DNA of 64,000 bases from contig JAFAEQ010000052.1 of NCBI GenBank assembly GCA_023423935.1, positions 1-64,000 of the forward strand, written 5' to 3'. Source of the DNA: Pseudomonadota bacterium. Its GTDB lineage: Bacteria; Pseudomonadota; Gammaproteobacteria; Steroidobacterales; Steroidobacteraceae. Below the pieces are notes generated by a model, which was given only the letters and a program-made list of their open reading frames with translations, searched no databases and was not told the DNA's origin. Shown piece by piece: positions 17,365 through 26,923 of the stretch. Within the stretch, counting starts at the first letter, position 1, and each line of letters opens with the position of its first letter. A program made the translations under genes and the position numbers.

Positions 17365-20300
17365 ATGCGCACCATGGGGGGTGTGCACGGACAGCTTCCG
17401 CGCAGATGGATAGTGACGGCGCATTCTGTAAATAACTCAACGAATCAGGCGGGAATCAGGAGCGCGCGCGCCTTGCTGGTGCTCGGTTCGATCGCCCTGG
17501 CTGCCTGCATCGTCCTGCTTCTGCCGCTTTTCTCGCCCGCGAGCGTCGATCTGTCGCGCGAGCGCACCATCGGTCTCAACGATCTGAAACGGATGGCGGC
17601 CGGCACTCGTGTCCATATCGCAGGCGTCGTGACCTTCGCGGACAAGAATCTCGGCTTCTTCTATCTGCAGGATCAGACGGCAGGGATTCGCATCGACGCG
17701 GATCAAGCAACGACGGCGCTCACGACCGGCGACACAGTCGATATTCGCGCGGTCGTTCGCACGGTCTACGACACCGGTCCATCACATCGCGGCGTCGGGC
17801 TGTCGGACCTGCGAATCGAACGGCTGCGTCAGATCGAACTGCCGAATGCCGATGCCAGGTCCATTCCTGATCTGTTCAACGATGGATTGGCGCGAGAGGG
17901 ATTGCGTGTCGAAACCTCCGGCATCGTACGAGCGCTGCGCACTGAGGGGTCCTCCGTGCTGATCGAGCTCGCCGACGTCGGTAAACGCATTCCGGTTCGC
18001 GTGCTCAACGGCTCACAGCTATCCCGCGATACCTTGCTCGATGCCCGCGTCACGATTCGGGGCGTCGTACAGATCGAGCGCAATCGCTGGGAACGTTCGT
18101 TCCTCGCCGATGAGCCCGTTCCGTCGTTGCAAGTGGCATCGGCGCGCGACGTGCGCGTCATCGAGCCTGCGTCCAGGGATCTGCCACTAGCTCCATCTGT
18201 TCGCGATCTGCTCACGAATCCCGCGTGGCTGACTCGCGGCCATCGCGTGCGAGTGATCGGCGAAGTGCTGCGTCAGGAATCACCGCAGGTCATCATGGTT
18301 CGTGTCGGCGCCATGAGCATGCCCATCGAGACGGCGAGCGCACTCGAGTACAGCCGGGGCGATCGGATCGAAGCCATTGGTTGGCCGACCGTGCGTCGTT
18401 TCACGGTCACGCTGCAGCAGGCGGAAGTGACACCAGCTCCGCAGGCTTCGATCGCACAAACCGGAATCGAAACCGCACTGCCGGCGATGCGCAGCACGGA
18501 AGCAGTCCGGCGTCTTCCTGGCGATGTGGCAGCCCGTGCTTATCCGGTCGATGTGACAGCGGTGATCACTGCGATTCTGTATCAGCGTGACAGCTTCATC
18601 ATGCAGGCAGGCGATGTCGGTGTGTATGTCGATGCGACCGATCAGAAGCTCGATGATCTGAAGCCCGGCAGCCGGCTGCGTGTGCGTGGTGTCACTTGGC
18701 CCGGCGGCTTCGCGCCCGTCATTACCCATCCGCAGATCGAAATTCTGGGCGACGGTGAGCTTCCCACTCCGGTCACCGTCGATCCTGGCGCGACTGCCTC
18801 CGGCGTGTACGACTCGCGCTGGGCGCAGATCGAAGGGCTGGTGCGGCCGATGCTGAAAACCCGTCTGGGATATCAGTTCAATCTGATTACCTCCGCTGGA
18901 CCTGTCGGTGCTGTGCTGCTCGAAGCTGAGGACGCGTCGGTCGCCGAAGCGCTGGTCGACGCGCGCGTGCGAGTGCGCGGTGTGTTCTCGAGCACGTTCA
19001 ACAATGAGCGCGTGCTGACCGGCTATCGCCTCTACATCCCTTCGCGAGAGCTGATCGAAGTCGTGGACTCTTCGCCCACGGCGGTATCGATTCCATTCAA
19101 GTCGATCAACGAGCTGCTGCGCTTCTCAGGTGACGATCAGGCGAGCGGACGTGTCCGGGTGCGCGGCATGGTCACACTGCGTCAGGCGGACAAGCTCTAC
19201 GTGCAGGACGAAACGGGGAGCCTGCGTATCGAGATTCTCAACACCGATGCGGAGCTCGGTGACACGATCGAGGCCATCGGCTATCCCACGCCGAGCGCCA
19301 ACGGCACGACGTTCTCGGATGCTGTAATTCGTAAGCTCGATCAGCGCATTCAGATCGAGTCGCGCACGCTCGCCGCCCCTGAGGTCTTGAGCGCCAACGT
19401 GCAGAACAGGCTCGTCACCATCGAGGCGCGCCTGCTCAATCAGGTGACCAATTCGAGTCAGCAAATCCTCGTGCTGCGCGACGGCTACAGCATGTTCAAC
19501 GCGTTCCTCAGCGATGCTGCACCGATCGCCAACTTGCGCGAAGGCAGCATCGTGCGAGTCACCGGCGTGACCGATATTCAGCAGCAGCGAGTCGGGTTGA
19601 GCACGACCAGCGTGGCCACCTCATTCAGGCTGATGTTGCGCTCCGCAGACGATGTGGAAATGGTGCGCGCCGCTCCGTGGTGGAATCTCCGGCACGCATG
19701 GCCGGCGCTCGCGCTACTGGTGCTCCTGATTTGCGTTTCGATGCTTTGGGTCATCGCGCTGCGTCGTCGCGTCCAGGCGCAGACCGCGCAGATCGAAGAG
19801 CAGCGCGCGTTTCTGCGCCATGTGATCGACCTGACGCCGAATTTCATCTTCGTGAAGGATCGAGCGGGCCGGTTCACGCTTGCAAATCGCGCGATAGCCG
19901 AAGCGTATGGCTGTGAGCCGGAGCAAATGATCGGCAAGACCGATGCGGAGCTCGCCGCGATCCCGGCGGAAGGCGAAGCGCATCAGCGCGACGATCGAGA
20001 GGTGCTGGAAAGCGGTCGTGACAAGGTCGTGCGCGATGAATGTCGCACGGATACGCGCGGACTTCGGCATTGGATGCAGACGACGCGGCGTCCGATCCTG
20101 GGCAGCGACGGCGTGCCCACGCATGTGCTCGGCGTTTCTAACGATGTGACTTTGCACAAGGAGGCGGAGATCACGTTGCAGCGGGCGCGCGAAGCGGCAG
20201 AGGCCGCGAACCAGGCGAAGAGCGAATTCCTGGCCAACATGAGTCATGAGATCCGCACGCCGCTCAACGGTATTCTCGGGATGAGCGAGCTGTGTCTCGA

Positions 20301-21753
20301 CACCGAGCTGTCGCGCGAGCAGCGCGAGTACGTGGAAACGGTGAAGCTCTCCGCCGACGGTTTGCTGAGCGTCATCAATGACATCCTGGACTTCTCGAAG
20401 ATAGAAGCGGGGCGGCTCGAGCTCGACCCGGTGGAGTTCAATATCCGTGAAGCGCTCGAAACGACGCTCAAGATGCTGGCCTTGCGGGCGCATCAGAAGG
20501 GGCTGGAGCTCGTTTGCGATGTCGAGTCGTCCATTCCGTCCTCTTTCATCGGCGATGCCAATCGGCTGCGTCAGATCGTCCTGAATCTGGTCGGTAACGC
20601 CATCAAGTTCACCGAGCGCGGCGAAGTCGTCCTGCGGACGCGTATCGAGAGCAGTACCGGCGAACAGTGTCAGATCCATTTCACGGTGATCGACACCGGC
20701 ATCGGCATCCCCGCCGATCGGCGCGAGCACATTTTCAATCCGTTCGTACAGGCCGATTCCTCGACGACGCGTCGCTATGGCGGCACGGGTCTCGGACTCA
20801 CGATTTCTTCGGCACTCGTCGGCATGATGGGCGGAAAGATCTGGGTCGACAGCGAGCCGGGCCAGGGCAGTCAGTTTCATTTCACCGTGCAGCTCACGCG
20901 TGCGCTCCTGAAGGAAGCGGATCTGGCACCGGATCTCGAAGGTCTCCACGTGCTCGTCGTCGATGACAATGCGTCGAATCGGCGAGCGCTGCGCAATACG
21001 CTCATGCATTGGAATGTGCGTTCGAGCGAAGCACGCAACGTGTCGGAGGCTCTTTCGCAACTCGAGCAGTCCGCGTCCTCGAGCTCGCCGATCCGCATCG
21101 TGCTGACGGATCTCGATATGCCCGAGGCCGATGGCCTGCGCCTGATGACGTCGCTGAGGGAACGTCCGCAGATCGCGGCCGTGCCGATCATGATGCTGAG
21201 CTCGGCGAAGCAGCGCGACGATGTGGAGCGATGCCGTCAGGCCAACGCGACGCACTACATGGTCAAGCCGGTACGCACCGGTGAGTTACGTGACACCCTG
21301 CTGCAGGTCGTCGCGAATCGCGCGCCGGCGCGCGTGGAAGTGCGCAAGAAGGCCGCAGTGGAGCGCGGCGGACTGAACGTGCTGGTGGCAGAGGACAATC
21401 CCGTCAATCAGCTCGTGATGCAGCGCCTGCTGATGAAGCGCGGGCATCGGGTCGTGATCGCGGCGAACGGTCAGGCGGCGCTCGATGCAATCGCGTGCGA
21501 GATGTTCGATCTGGTGTTCATGGATGTGCAGATGCCGGTGGTCGACGGCTTCCATGCGACGCGCGACATCCGGCGAATGGAAGCTGGCACCGCGACGCGG
21601 ACGCCGATCGTCGCGCTCACTGCGCATGCAATGAGCGGGGACCGCGAGCGCTGTCTGCAGGCGGGTATGGATGCCTACATGACGAAGCCGGTCGTTCCGG
21701 CTGAGCTGGACGCGGTGCTCGCCCGATTCGAGCAGCGCGAAACCGCTGCCTGA
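17365..21753 (+). CDS. Hybrid sensor histidine kinase with OB-fold-like repeat sensor, PAS and two receiver domains
   Basis: The protein is about 1462 residues. One membrane helix (about 36-56) and another (about 778-800) enclose a ~720-residue periplasmic part made of roughly seven beta-rich repeats of an OB-like type (GTRVHIAGVVTF, GHRVRVIGEVLR, GSRLRVRGVTWP, SGRVRVRGMVTL, GSIVRVTGVTDI). A PAS domain (about 811-935) follows, then HisKA with SHEIRTPLNG and phospho-acceptor His961, HATPase_c with DTGIGI and GTGLGL, and two receivers. The receivers have likely phospho-Asp residues at 1249 (TDLDMP) and 1387 (MDVQMP). No separate output domain is present, so a partner response regulator is expected. 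The start is uncertain: ATG at 17365 or 17374, or GTG at 17383 or 17413. Confidence 0.9.
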   Translation: MRTMGGVHGQLPRRWIVTAHSVNNSTNQAGIRSARALLVLGSIALAACIVLLLPLFSPASVDLSRERTIGLNDLKRMAAGTRVHIAGVVTFADKNLGFFYLQDQTAGIRIDADQATTALTTGDTVDIRAVVRTVYDTGPSHRGVGLSDLRIERLRQIELPNADARSIPDLFNDGLAREGLRVETSGIVRALRTEGSSVLIELADVGKRIPVRVLNGSQLSRDTLLDARVTIRGVVQIERNRWERSFLADEPVPSLQVASARDVRVIEPASRDLPLAPSVRDLLTNPAWLTRGHRVRVIGEVLRQESPQVIMVRVGAMSMPIETASALEYSRGDRIEAIGWPTVRRFTVTLQQAEVTPAPQASIAQTGIETALPAMRSTEAVRRLPGDVAARAYPVDVTAVITAILYQRDSFIMQAGDVGVYVDATDQKLDDLKPGSRLRVRGVTWPGGFAPVITHPQIEILGDGELPTPVTVDPGATASGVYDSRWAQIEGLVRPMLKTRLGYQFNLITSAGPVGAVLLEAEDASVAEALVDARVRVRGVFSSTFNNERVLTGYRLYIPSRELIEVVDSSPTAVSIPFKSINELLRFSGDDQASGRVRVRGMVTLRQADKLYVQDETGSLRIEILNTDAELGDTIEAIGYPTPSANGTTFSDAVIRKLDQRIQIESRTLAAPEVLSANVQNRLVTIEARLLNQVTNSSQQILVLRDGYSMFNAFLSDAAPIANLREGSIVRVTGVTDIQQQRVGLSTTSVATSFRLMLRSADDVEMVRAAPWWNLRHAWPALALLVLLICVSMLWVIALRRRVQAQTAQIEEQRAFLRHVIDLTPNFIFVKDRAGRFTLANRAIAEAYGCEPEQMIGKTDAELAAIPAEGEAHQRDDREVLESGRDKVVRDECRTDTRGLRHWMQTTRRPILGSDGVPTHVLGVSNDVTLHKEAEITLQRAREAAEAANQAKSEFLANMSHEIRTPLNGILGMSELCLDTELSREQREYVETVKLSADGLLSVINDILDFSKIEAGRLELDPVEFNIREALETTLKMLALRAHQKGLELVCDVESSIPSSFIGDANRLRQIVLNLVGNAIKFTERGEVVLRTRIESSTGEQCQIHFTVIDTGIGIPADRREHIFNPFVQADSSTTRRYGGTGLGLTISSALVGMMGGKIWVDSEPGQGSQFHFTVQLTRALLKEADLAPDLEGLHVLVVDDNASNRRALRNTLMHWNVRSSEARNVSEALSQLEQSASSSSPIRIVLTDLDMPEADGLRLMTSLRERPQIAAVPIMMLSSAKQRDDVERCRQANATHYMVKPVRTGELRDTLLQVVANRAPARVEVRKKAAVERGGLNVLVAEDNPVNQLVMQRLLMKRGHRVVIAANGQAALDAIACEMFDLVFMDVQMPVVDGFHATRDIRRMEAGTATRTPIVALTAHAMSGDRERCLQAGMDAYMTKPVVPAELDAVLARFEQRETAA

Positions 21754-21761
21754 ACCGCGCT

Positions 21762-22118
21762 TTACGGCAGCGCTGCGATTACTGCGATCTCGACCAGATA
21801 CTCCGGCCCTGCGAGCTTCGCCTCGACGGTTGCGCGCGCAGGTGCGCATCCCGGCGCAACCCACGCGTCCCACACGCCGTTCATTTCATCGAACGTGCGG
21901 ATGTCTGCGAGCCAGATCGAAGCCGAGACGAGCCTCGACTTGTCGGTGCCGGCCAGTTGCAGCAGGCGGTCGATCTCTGCGAGGGCAGAGCGTGTCTGAT
22001 CGGTGACTGTGCGCTCTTTCTGTTCGTCGGCCGCGACCTGACCTGCGAGATAGACCATGCCGTTGCAGACCACGGCCTGGCTCATGCGTCGACCCGATTC
22101 GATGCGTTGAATGCTCAT
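21762..22118 (-). CDS. RidA (YjgF/UK114) family protein
   Basis: The 118-residue protein has the RidA layout: an N-terminal SQAVVCNGMVYLAGQVA strand pair, a central helix (TRSALAEIDRLLQLAGTD) and the C-terminal CAPARATVEAKLAGPEYLVEIAVIAA segment, with the Arg that binds the carboxylate of imine substrates in ARATVEA. RidA hydrolyses reactive enamines and imines formed by PLP enzymes; several subfamilies have other or unknown substrates. It converges with the hybrid kinase (8-base gap) and lies downstream of a VOC gene on the same strand. Confidence 0.9.
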   Translation of the reverse strand: MSIQRIESGRRMSQAVVCNGMVYLAGQVAADEQKERTVTDQTRSALAEIDRLLQLAGTDKSRLVSASIWLADIRTFDEMNGVWDAWVAPGCAPARATVEAKLAGPEYLVEIAVIAALP

Positions 22119-22143
22119 GTTTCCTCATCACCTCGCGCGCGCT

Positions 22144-22536
22144 TCAGCTGCGACTCAAGCGTGTGCCGATCCACCAGTAATTGCCTTCTTGATCGCGAAT
22201 GCCGGCAGTGCGATCGCCATAGGGCTGATCGCGCGGTTCGACGATGGCGGTTGCTTCGGCCGCGAGAGCTTTCGCGAACGTTGCATCCACATCCTGGACG
22301 TAGACGTGCACCGATCCTGTCATACCCGCCTGACTCGCTGGCCGCTCACCCATCATGATGACGGAATCGTCGATGCGCACCTCGGCGTGCTTCAACGTGC
22401 CATCGGGCAACTCCCAGCGCGAAAGCTCCTGCGCATCGAACACCTTCGTCAGAAAGCTGAGCAAGTGCTTCACGTCGCTCGCCAGCAAGTAGGGCGATAC
22501 CGAGGTATGTCCGGGCGGTTTGTAGGGCCGAGTCAT
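22144..22536 (-). CDS. VOC (glyoxalase/bleomycin resistance) family protein
   Basis: From the ATG at 22536 the product has 130 residues, a single VOC module pair: SPYLLASDVKHLLSFLTKVFDA, then HAEVRIDDSVIMMGE, then VHVYVQDVDATFAKALAAEA and GIRDQEGNYWWIGTR. This resembles the PhnB/YdeB-like branch. Whether it is an enzyme or a resistance or binding protein cannot be told. It is divergent from the carbonic anhydrase gene and sits 25 bases upstream of ridA on the same strand, so the two are probably cotranscribed. Confidence 0.85.
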   Translation of the reverse strand: MTRPYKPPGHTSVSPYLLASDVKHLLSFLTKVFDAQELSRWELPDGTLKHAEVRIDDSVIMMGERPASQAGMTGSVHVYVQDVDATFAKALAAEATAIVEPRDQPYGDRTAGIRDQEGNYWWIGTRLSRS

Positions 22537-22712
22537 CGTGCACCTGCCACATGGAGCGGGCGCCAAATCTGAAGCGGATGCGGTTGGCTTTCAAGAGTGC
22601 CGTTGACGGCAGGATGCCCGGCGGGGCGCTGCGGCGGAAATCGATTCTGACCGCCTGCGCTTCTGACGTAGTATTGCGCACCCGCCGTGGTGGGCGGGAT
22701 CTGCCAGGAGTC

Positions 22713-23375
22713 ATGATGATTTCAGCCCGGGAAGCACTGCGTATCCTCAAGGAAGGCAATCGCCGTTTCGTCTCGGAGGACTGGAGCACTCAGACGCTAC
22801 CCAGCCAGGATCGGCGACGTCAGCTTGCCACCGGCCAGCAACCCTTCGCGATCATCCTGGGCTGTTCGGATTCGCGCGTTCCCGCTGAGATCGTTTTCGA
22901 TCAGGGCTTGGGCGAGCTCTTCGTGATCCGCGTGGCCGGCAATATCGTTGCGCCCTCGCAGATCGGCAGCGTCGAGTTCGCGGCTGAGCGCTATGGAACG
23001 AGGCTCGTCGTCGTGCTCGGGCATTCCAATTGCGGTGCCATTCAGGCAACAGTCGAGGAACTGGAGCGGCCCTCGAGCACGCGCTCGCCGAATCTGCGTT
23101 CGATCGTCGATCGGGTGCGTCCCTCGGTCGAGGAGCTCATGGAAACCGATCTGCGCTCGAATCCGACGAAGCTCATTCATCATGCGGTGCGGGCCAACAT
23201 CCGAGCGTCTGCCGCGCATCTGCGCCATGGTTCGCAGATCATCGAGCACATGATTGCGAAGGACGGTCTGCTGGTGGTCGGTGCCGAATATTCGCTCGAA
23301 ACCGGCGTGGTGGATTTTTTCGACGAGCGCGATACGCCCGCGAGCGATGCGGGTTCCGAGTTTACGAACGGATAG
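22713..23375 (+). CDS. Beta-class carbonic anhydrase
   Basis: The 220-residue protein carries the beta carbonic anhydrase zinc site: Cys51 and Asp53/Arg55 in GCSDSRVP, then His104 and Cys107 in GHSNCGAI. It interconverts CO2 and bicarbonate in the cytoplasm. VFDQGLGELFVIRVAGN is also diagnostic. AGGAG lies two bases before the first ATG (22713) and five before the second (22716), so the protein may start at the second methionine. It is divergent from the VOC gene. Confidence 0.93.
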   Translation: MMISAREALRILKEGNRRFVSEDWSTQTLPSQDRRRQLATGQQPFAIILGCSDSRVPAEIVFDQGLGELFVIRVAGNIVAPSQIGSVEFAAERYGTRLVVVLGHSNCGAIQATVEELERPSSTRSPNLRSIVDRVRPSVEELMETDLRSNPTKLIHHAVRANIRASAAHLRHGSQIIEHMIAKDGLLVVGAEYSLETGVVDFFDERDTPASDAGSEFTNG

Positions 23376-23507
23376 CTGTCCGTTTTTGACCGCACGATGT
23401 CCTTGGCGAGTGCCGCGCCTGCATTGATACTGGATATTCAAGGCTCGAACGCTGCCGGTTGTTCGAAGCTCGGTCTGGCATCCGATTGGCCGTAATCGTC
23501 CCACGTC

Positions 23508-24461
23508 ATGAGACAGGTTCTGTTCGTTGTGCTGCCCGAGGTCGTCCTGCTCGACGTCGCAGGCGCGGCGGATGCCTTCCGGACAGCCAATCTGCTGATG
23601 CCGGGAAGTTATGAGCTGTCCTTCATCGGTCCGCAGCCGCAGATCACGACCGGCGTCGGGCTTGAAGTCTGCAGCCTCCAGTCGCTACCGACGACGCTCG
23701 CAGACGGCAGCATGATCGTCATTCCGGGCCTGGTGGGGTCGCGAGTCGACCTCACAGCCCCGTCCGTCCGGAAAGTGGTGCGCTGGCTGCGTGATGCACT
23801 CGCCAATCCATCCGTCACGTTGATCTGTGTTTGCGCGGGCAGCGTGATCGGCGCCGCGGCCGGCGCGCTGAGCGGTCGCGAATGTACGACTCATCACGAG
23901 CATATCGCCGAGCTGGCGGAGGTCGACCCCTCGGCGATCGTTCACGAGGATCGCATCTTCGTGGAAGACGGGCGCATTCTGACGAGCGCCGGCGTGACCG
24001 CAGGTATCGATCTTGCGCTGCATGTGATCGGTCAGCAGCTTGGACATCATGTGGCGGCCGGCGTGGCGCGCAGCCTGGTCGTGTATATGCGTCGCGCGGG
24101 CAACGATCCGCAGCTGTCGCCATGGCTGATGCATCGTAATCACATGCATGCGGCCGTTCATCGCGTGCAGGATGCAGTGACCCGGAATCCCACCGCCGAT
24201 TGGTCCGCTTCGCGGCTGGCGGCGATCGGCTGCACGAGCGAGCGCAATCTTTCGCGATTGTTCGCCGAACATGCCGGCTGCTCACCGCTCGACTATGTGC
24301 AACGCATTCGCGTCGCGCTGGCACGTGAGTTATTGACTCACAGTCGTCTGAACATCGAGCGGGTGGCGCAGAAGGCGGGATTCAGCTCGGCGCATCATCT
24401 GCGACGGGTCTGGCGACGTTGGGAGTCGCGTGCGCCGAGCGCGCAGCGGCACGCTGAGTAG
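23508..24461 (+). CDS. GlxA family (DJ-1/PfpI plus AraC) transcriptional regulator
   Basis: The 317-residue protein has an N-terminal DJ-1/PfpI-like domain (about residues 1-185; VVLLDVAGAADAF, VCAGSVIGAAAGALSGRECTTHH) and a C-terminal AraC-type double helix-turn-helix (about 215-312; AAIGCTSERNLSRLFAEHAGCSPLDYVQRIRVALARELL and VAQKAGFSSAHHLRRVW). GlxA-type regulators usually activate amino-acid or amine degradation genes. No such gene is immediately adjacent, so the target is unknown. Confidence 0.9.
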   Translation: MRQVLFVVLPEVVLLDVAGAADAFRTANLLMPGSYELSFIGPQPQITTGVGLEVCSLQSLPTTLADGSMIVIPGLVGSRVDLTAPSVRKVVRWLRDALANPSVTLICVCAGSVIGAAAGALSGRECTTHHEHIAELAEVDPSAIVHEDRIFVEDGRILTSAGVTAGIDLALHVIGQQLGHHVAAGVARSLVVYMRRAGNDPQLSPWLMHRNHMHAAVHRVQDAVTRNPTADWSASRLAAIGCTSERNLSRLFAEHAGCSPLDYVQRIRVALARELLTHSRLNIERVAQKAGFSSAHHLRRVWRRWESRAPSAQRHAE

Positions 24462-24531
24462 CAATCGCGCCCTTAGTGACTGCCTGAAATGCAGCATGGA
24501 TCGAGCAGAGCGCGCGTTGATGAGACGTTCG

Positions 24532-25185
24532 TTAAGCCCAGGTGCTGCGCTTCGGTCGTGACTTGATCCAGGCGCCAATCGCGAGCCCGATCAGGACCAG
24601 AGCGCCGCCGCCGAGCAACCAGTGAAGCTGGGTATTTCGTTGCAGCGTGTTGACGCGTGAGCTCAGATCCGTGACCTGGGCGTGCAGCTGCTGATTCTCC
24701 GTCTTCAGCTGCTTGTTCTCTTCGTAGTGGGCCAGCGAGCTGGCCGAGACGCGGCGCACTTCATCCAGCTGTGCCTGAAGCTGACGGGCCTGTTTGTCGA
24801 GCGCGGCGTTGCGCGATTCCGCCTGCGAGTGTGCGCTCCGCGTTTCCTGGAACGTATCCTTGGTCGTTTTGAGTTGTGCCTCGAGCACCTCGACACGCTT
24901 GAGCGCTGTAGCCAGCTGATCGCGGGCGGCAGGCTGAGCGGTCAGATACTGCGTCGGCACCCATCCGTCCGTACCGTTCGGCGTCCGCACCTGCGTGAAG
25001 CCCGCGGCCTTGTCCTCTCCGAGAATTTCGAGCGCCATGCCGCTCGGCAGTGCTGCATTGATGATCTTGTGCCCATTGGAGGGCCCGCGTCGTAAGGGAA
25101 CGGTGAGCTGGTCGGAGATGTACTTCGTCTCGGCGAGAGAGCTTGCGGCCATCAGCGTCAATAGCAGGAACAAGGCTCTTCTCAT
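24532..25185 (-). CDS. TIGR04211 family (YgiM-like) SH3 domain protein
   Basis: The 217-residue protein matches the YgiM/TIGR04211 layout. A signal peptide ends near SSLAE (residue 19). A bacterial SH3 domain (about 20-85; YISDQLTVPLRRGPS and GTDGWVPTQYL) is followed by a long coiled coil (about 90-185) and a C-terminal membrane helix (about 187-206) with a short basic tail. It is anchored in the inner membrane with SH3 and coil in the periplasm; relatives are thought to act at the cell wall. Monocistronic. Confidence 0.9.
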   Translation of the reverse strand: MRRALFLLLTLMAASSLAETKYISDQLTVPLRRGPSNGHKIINAALPSGMALEILGEDKAAGFTQVRTPNGTDGWVPTQYLTAQPAARDQLATALKRVEVLEAQLKTTKDTFQETRSAHSQAESRNAALDKQARQLQAQLDEVRRVSASSLAHYEENKQLKTENQQLHAQVTDLSSRVNTLQRNTQLHWLLGGGALVLIGLAIGAWIKSRPKRSTWA

Positions 25186-25656
25186 GCCCGGACAACCTCA
25201 TCATGAATTGGAAGACTCGCGCGCCGGTTTGCGGCGTCGCATCCGGCAAATAGTAACGGAGGATGCGCAGGATGGGCGGGAGTTCGCCATTTGGCGACAC
25301 GACCAGCCTCGGCAAAATCTGCCATCCGCGTGCGCTCAGCGGGTACGTGCGCGGCACGACGTGCCGGCCGAACGTGTCGTCAAAGTGCTTAATTTTATTG
25401 GACGCAAATAAAGAGAGCCCCGTCAGCGATTGGCGGGGCTCCGGCGGAAGAAGTCGTTATGCAAACGAGGGTGAAAGTTATCAGAGGAATCTCTGCCTCA
25501 CTTTCGTCGGATGCCTATCGAGTCCTTCCGGGAAAAGGACGCTTGGCGATGCAGAGGTGTTCCGCGCGGTTCAAAAATTTGCGAAACCGTCCATGAGGTC
25601 AATTCGCGGACGCTGCTACCATCCTCGCAGCCCATGGTCATAGAACGAGGCGGATC
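25186..25656. other. Intergenic region with a GC-rich hairpin
   Basis: No convincing gene in 470 bases. GAGCCCCG (25415-25422) pairs perfectly with CGGGGCTC (25434-25441). Read on the minus strand the hairpin is followed by TCTTTATTT, like an intrinsic terminator, although no recognised minus-strand gene lies just upstream of it. CGGCACGACGTGCCG near 25350 is a second small hairpin. A 47-codon minus-strand frame from about 25640 lacks a ribosome-binding site. Confidence 0.45.
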
Positions 25657-26373
25657 GTGAATCACGGACGGTATGCGTTGGTGCTGTTGGGTTTGTTGCT
25701 GGCGTTGTGGGTTCCGCTGGCCTTCGATCCGTTCGATCGCAAGGACTGGTTACTCGAAAACGCGCTGCTCTGGCTTGCGATTGCAGTTCTGGCAGCGACG
25801 CAGCGTCGCTTTCCGCTCTCTCGTATTTCCTACACGCTGATTTTCATTTTCCTGTGCCTGCACACGATCGGCGCGCACTACACGTATGCCCAGGTGCCGT
25901 ACGACCGGTGGTGGTCCGCGCTGACCGGATCGACATTCAACGAATGGGTCGGCTGGGAACGCAACAACTCCGATCGGATCGTCCATTTCAGCTACGGATT
26001 GCTGCTTGCCTACCCCATACGCGAGCTATTTCTGCGCGTCGCTGGCGTGCGCGGTTTCTGGGGCTACTTCCTGCCGTTGGACCTCACGATGTCGACTTCG
26101 ATGCTCTATGAGCTGATCGAATGGGGTGCCGCGGAATTCTTTGGCGGCGAGCTCGGGGTCGCCTACCTGGGAACGCAGGGCGATGTGTGGGATGCGCACA
26201 AGGACATGGCGCTGGCGAGTCTCGGAGCGCTGATCTCGATGACCGCTGTGGCCCTCATCAATGTTCGTATCCGGCGCGACTTTGCGCTCGAGTGGAACGA
26301 GAGTCTGCGGATCAAGCACCCCTCGCCGCTGGGCGAGGTTGCGCTCGCGCAATCCCGGGCCATCAATACGTGA
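25657..26373 (+). CDS. DUF2238 (YjdF) family membrane protein
   Basis: The 238-residue protein has about six membrane helices and the DUF2238 motifs: HTIGAHYTYAQVPY, a central NNSDRIVHFSYGLLLAYP, and LYELIEWGAAE followed by YLGTQGDVWDAHKDM. The conserved His, Asp and Glu residues face the same region in this family, which hints at metal binding, but no function is established. The start is GTG. Its last 11 bases overlap the end of apt on the other strand. Confidence 0.9.
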   Translation: MNHGRYALVLLGLLLALWVPLAFDPFDRKDWLLENALLWLAIAVLAATQRRFPLSRISYTLIFIFLCLHTIGAHYTYAQVPYDRWWSALTGSTFNEWVGWERNNSDRIVHFSYGLLLAYPIRELFLRVAGVRGFWGYFLPLDLTMSTSMLYELIEWGAAEFFGGELGVAYLGTQGDVWDAHKDMALASLGALISMTAVALINVRIRRDFALEWNESLRIKHPSPLGEVALAQSRAINT

Positions 26374-26872
26374 TGACGCTGCGTGCAGGAGTCTCGCGCC
26401 AGCGAAATTCGGCCGCGAGTTGCAGATCGATGAGCGCAATGAGAGCGCTCACGGTGTAGCCAGCTTCGCTCGACAGCTCAGCCGAAGCTCGCAACGTGCC
26501 GCCGGTCGCGAGCACGTCATCAACGATAACGAGGCGCCCCGTGCCGTACTGCATCTCGAGCGTGCCGCTGCCGTATTCGAGATCATAGGTGCGTTCGATG
26601 ACCGGTGGCGGCAGCTTGCCTTTCTTGCGGATCGGAACGAAGCCCTTGCGATGTCGTTCGGCCAGTGCCGCGGCAAGAATGAATCCGCGCGATTCGATGC
26701 CCGCGACTGCGTCGATGCCGTTCCATTCCTGCGGCGTCAGCCGCTCGCTCAGTGCGTCGATGGTCGCGCTGAAATGTTCGCGAAGCAGCGGCGCAATATC
26801 GCGAAAGACGATGCCGGCCGACGGAAAGTCGGGAACGTCGCGGATATGACTTTTCAGATTCACAACGGACAT
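26363..26872 (-). CDS. apt: Adenine phosphoribosyltransferase
   Basis: The 169-residue protein is a typical short APRT: VPDFPSAGIVFRDIAPLL at residues 13-30, GIESRGFILAAALA, RKKGKLPPPVI, YGSGTLEMQ, and the PRPP-binding loop VIVDDVLATGGT at about 115-126. It salvages adenine to AMP with PRPP in the cytoplasm. It converges with the DUF2238 gene and overlaps its 3' end by 11 bases. Confidence 0.95.
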   Translation of the reverse strand: MSVVNLKSHIRDVPDFPSAGIVFRDIAPLLREHFSATIDALSERLTPQEWNGIDAVAGIESRGFILAAALAERHRKGFVPIRKKGKLPPPVIERTYDLEYGSGTLEMQYGTGRLVIVDDVLATGGTLRASAELSSEAGYTVSALIALIDLQLAAEFRWRETPARSVITY

Positions 26873-26923
26873 GGCGCTCGAGGCTATGCGGCGAAAGTGC
26901 GAGCATAGCCGAGCCTTCGGCGA

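Noticed and set aside
19714..21255. 513-codon minus-strand frame opposite the hybrid kinase
   Set aside because: The plus strand holds unambiguous kinase motifs; the antisense product has no recognisable features.
25415..25441. GC hairpin as a riboswitch for the YjdF-like gene
   Set aside because: It is over 200 bases from the start codon and I see no conserved aptamer; the known yjdF riboswitch belongs to an unrelated Firmicutes gene.
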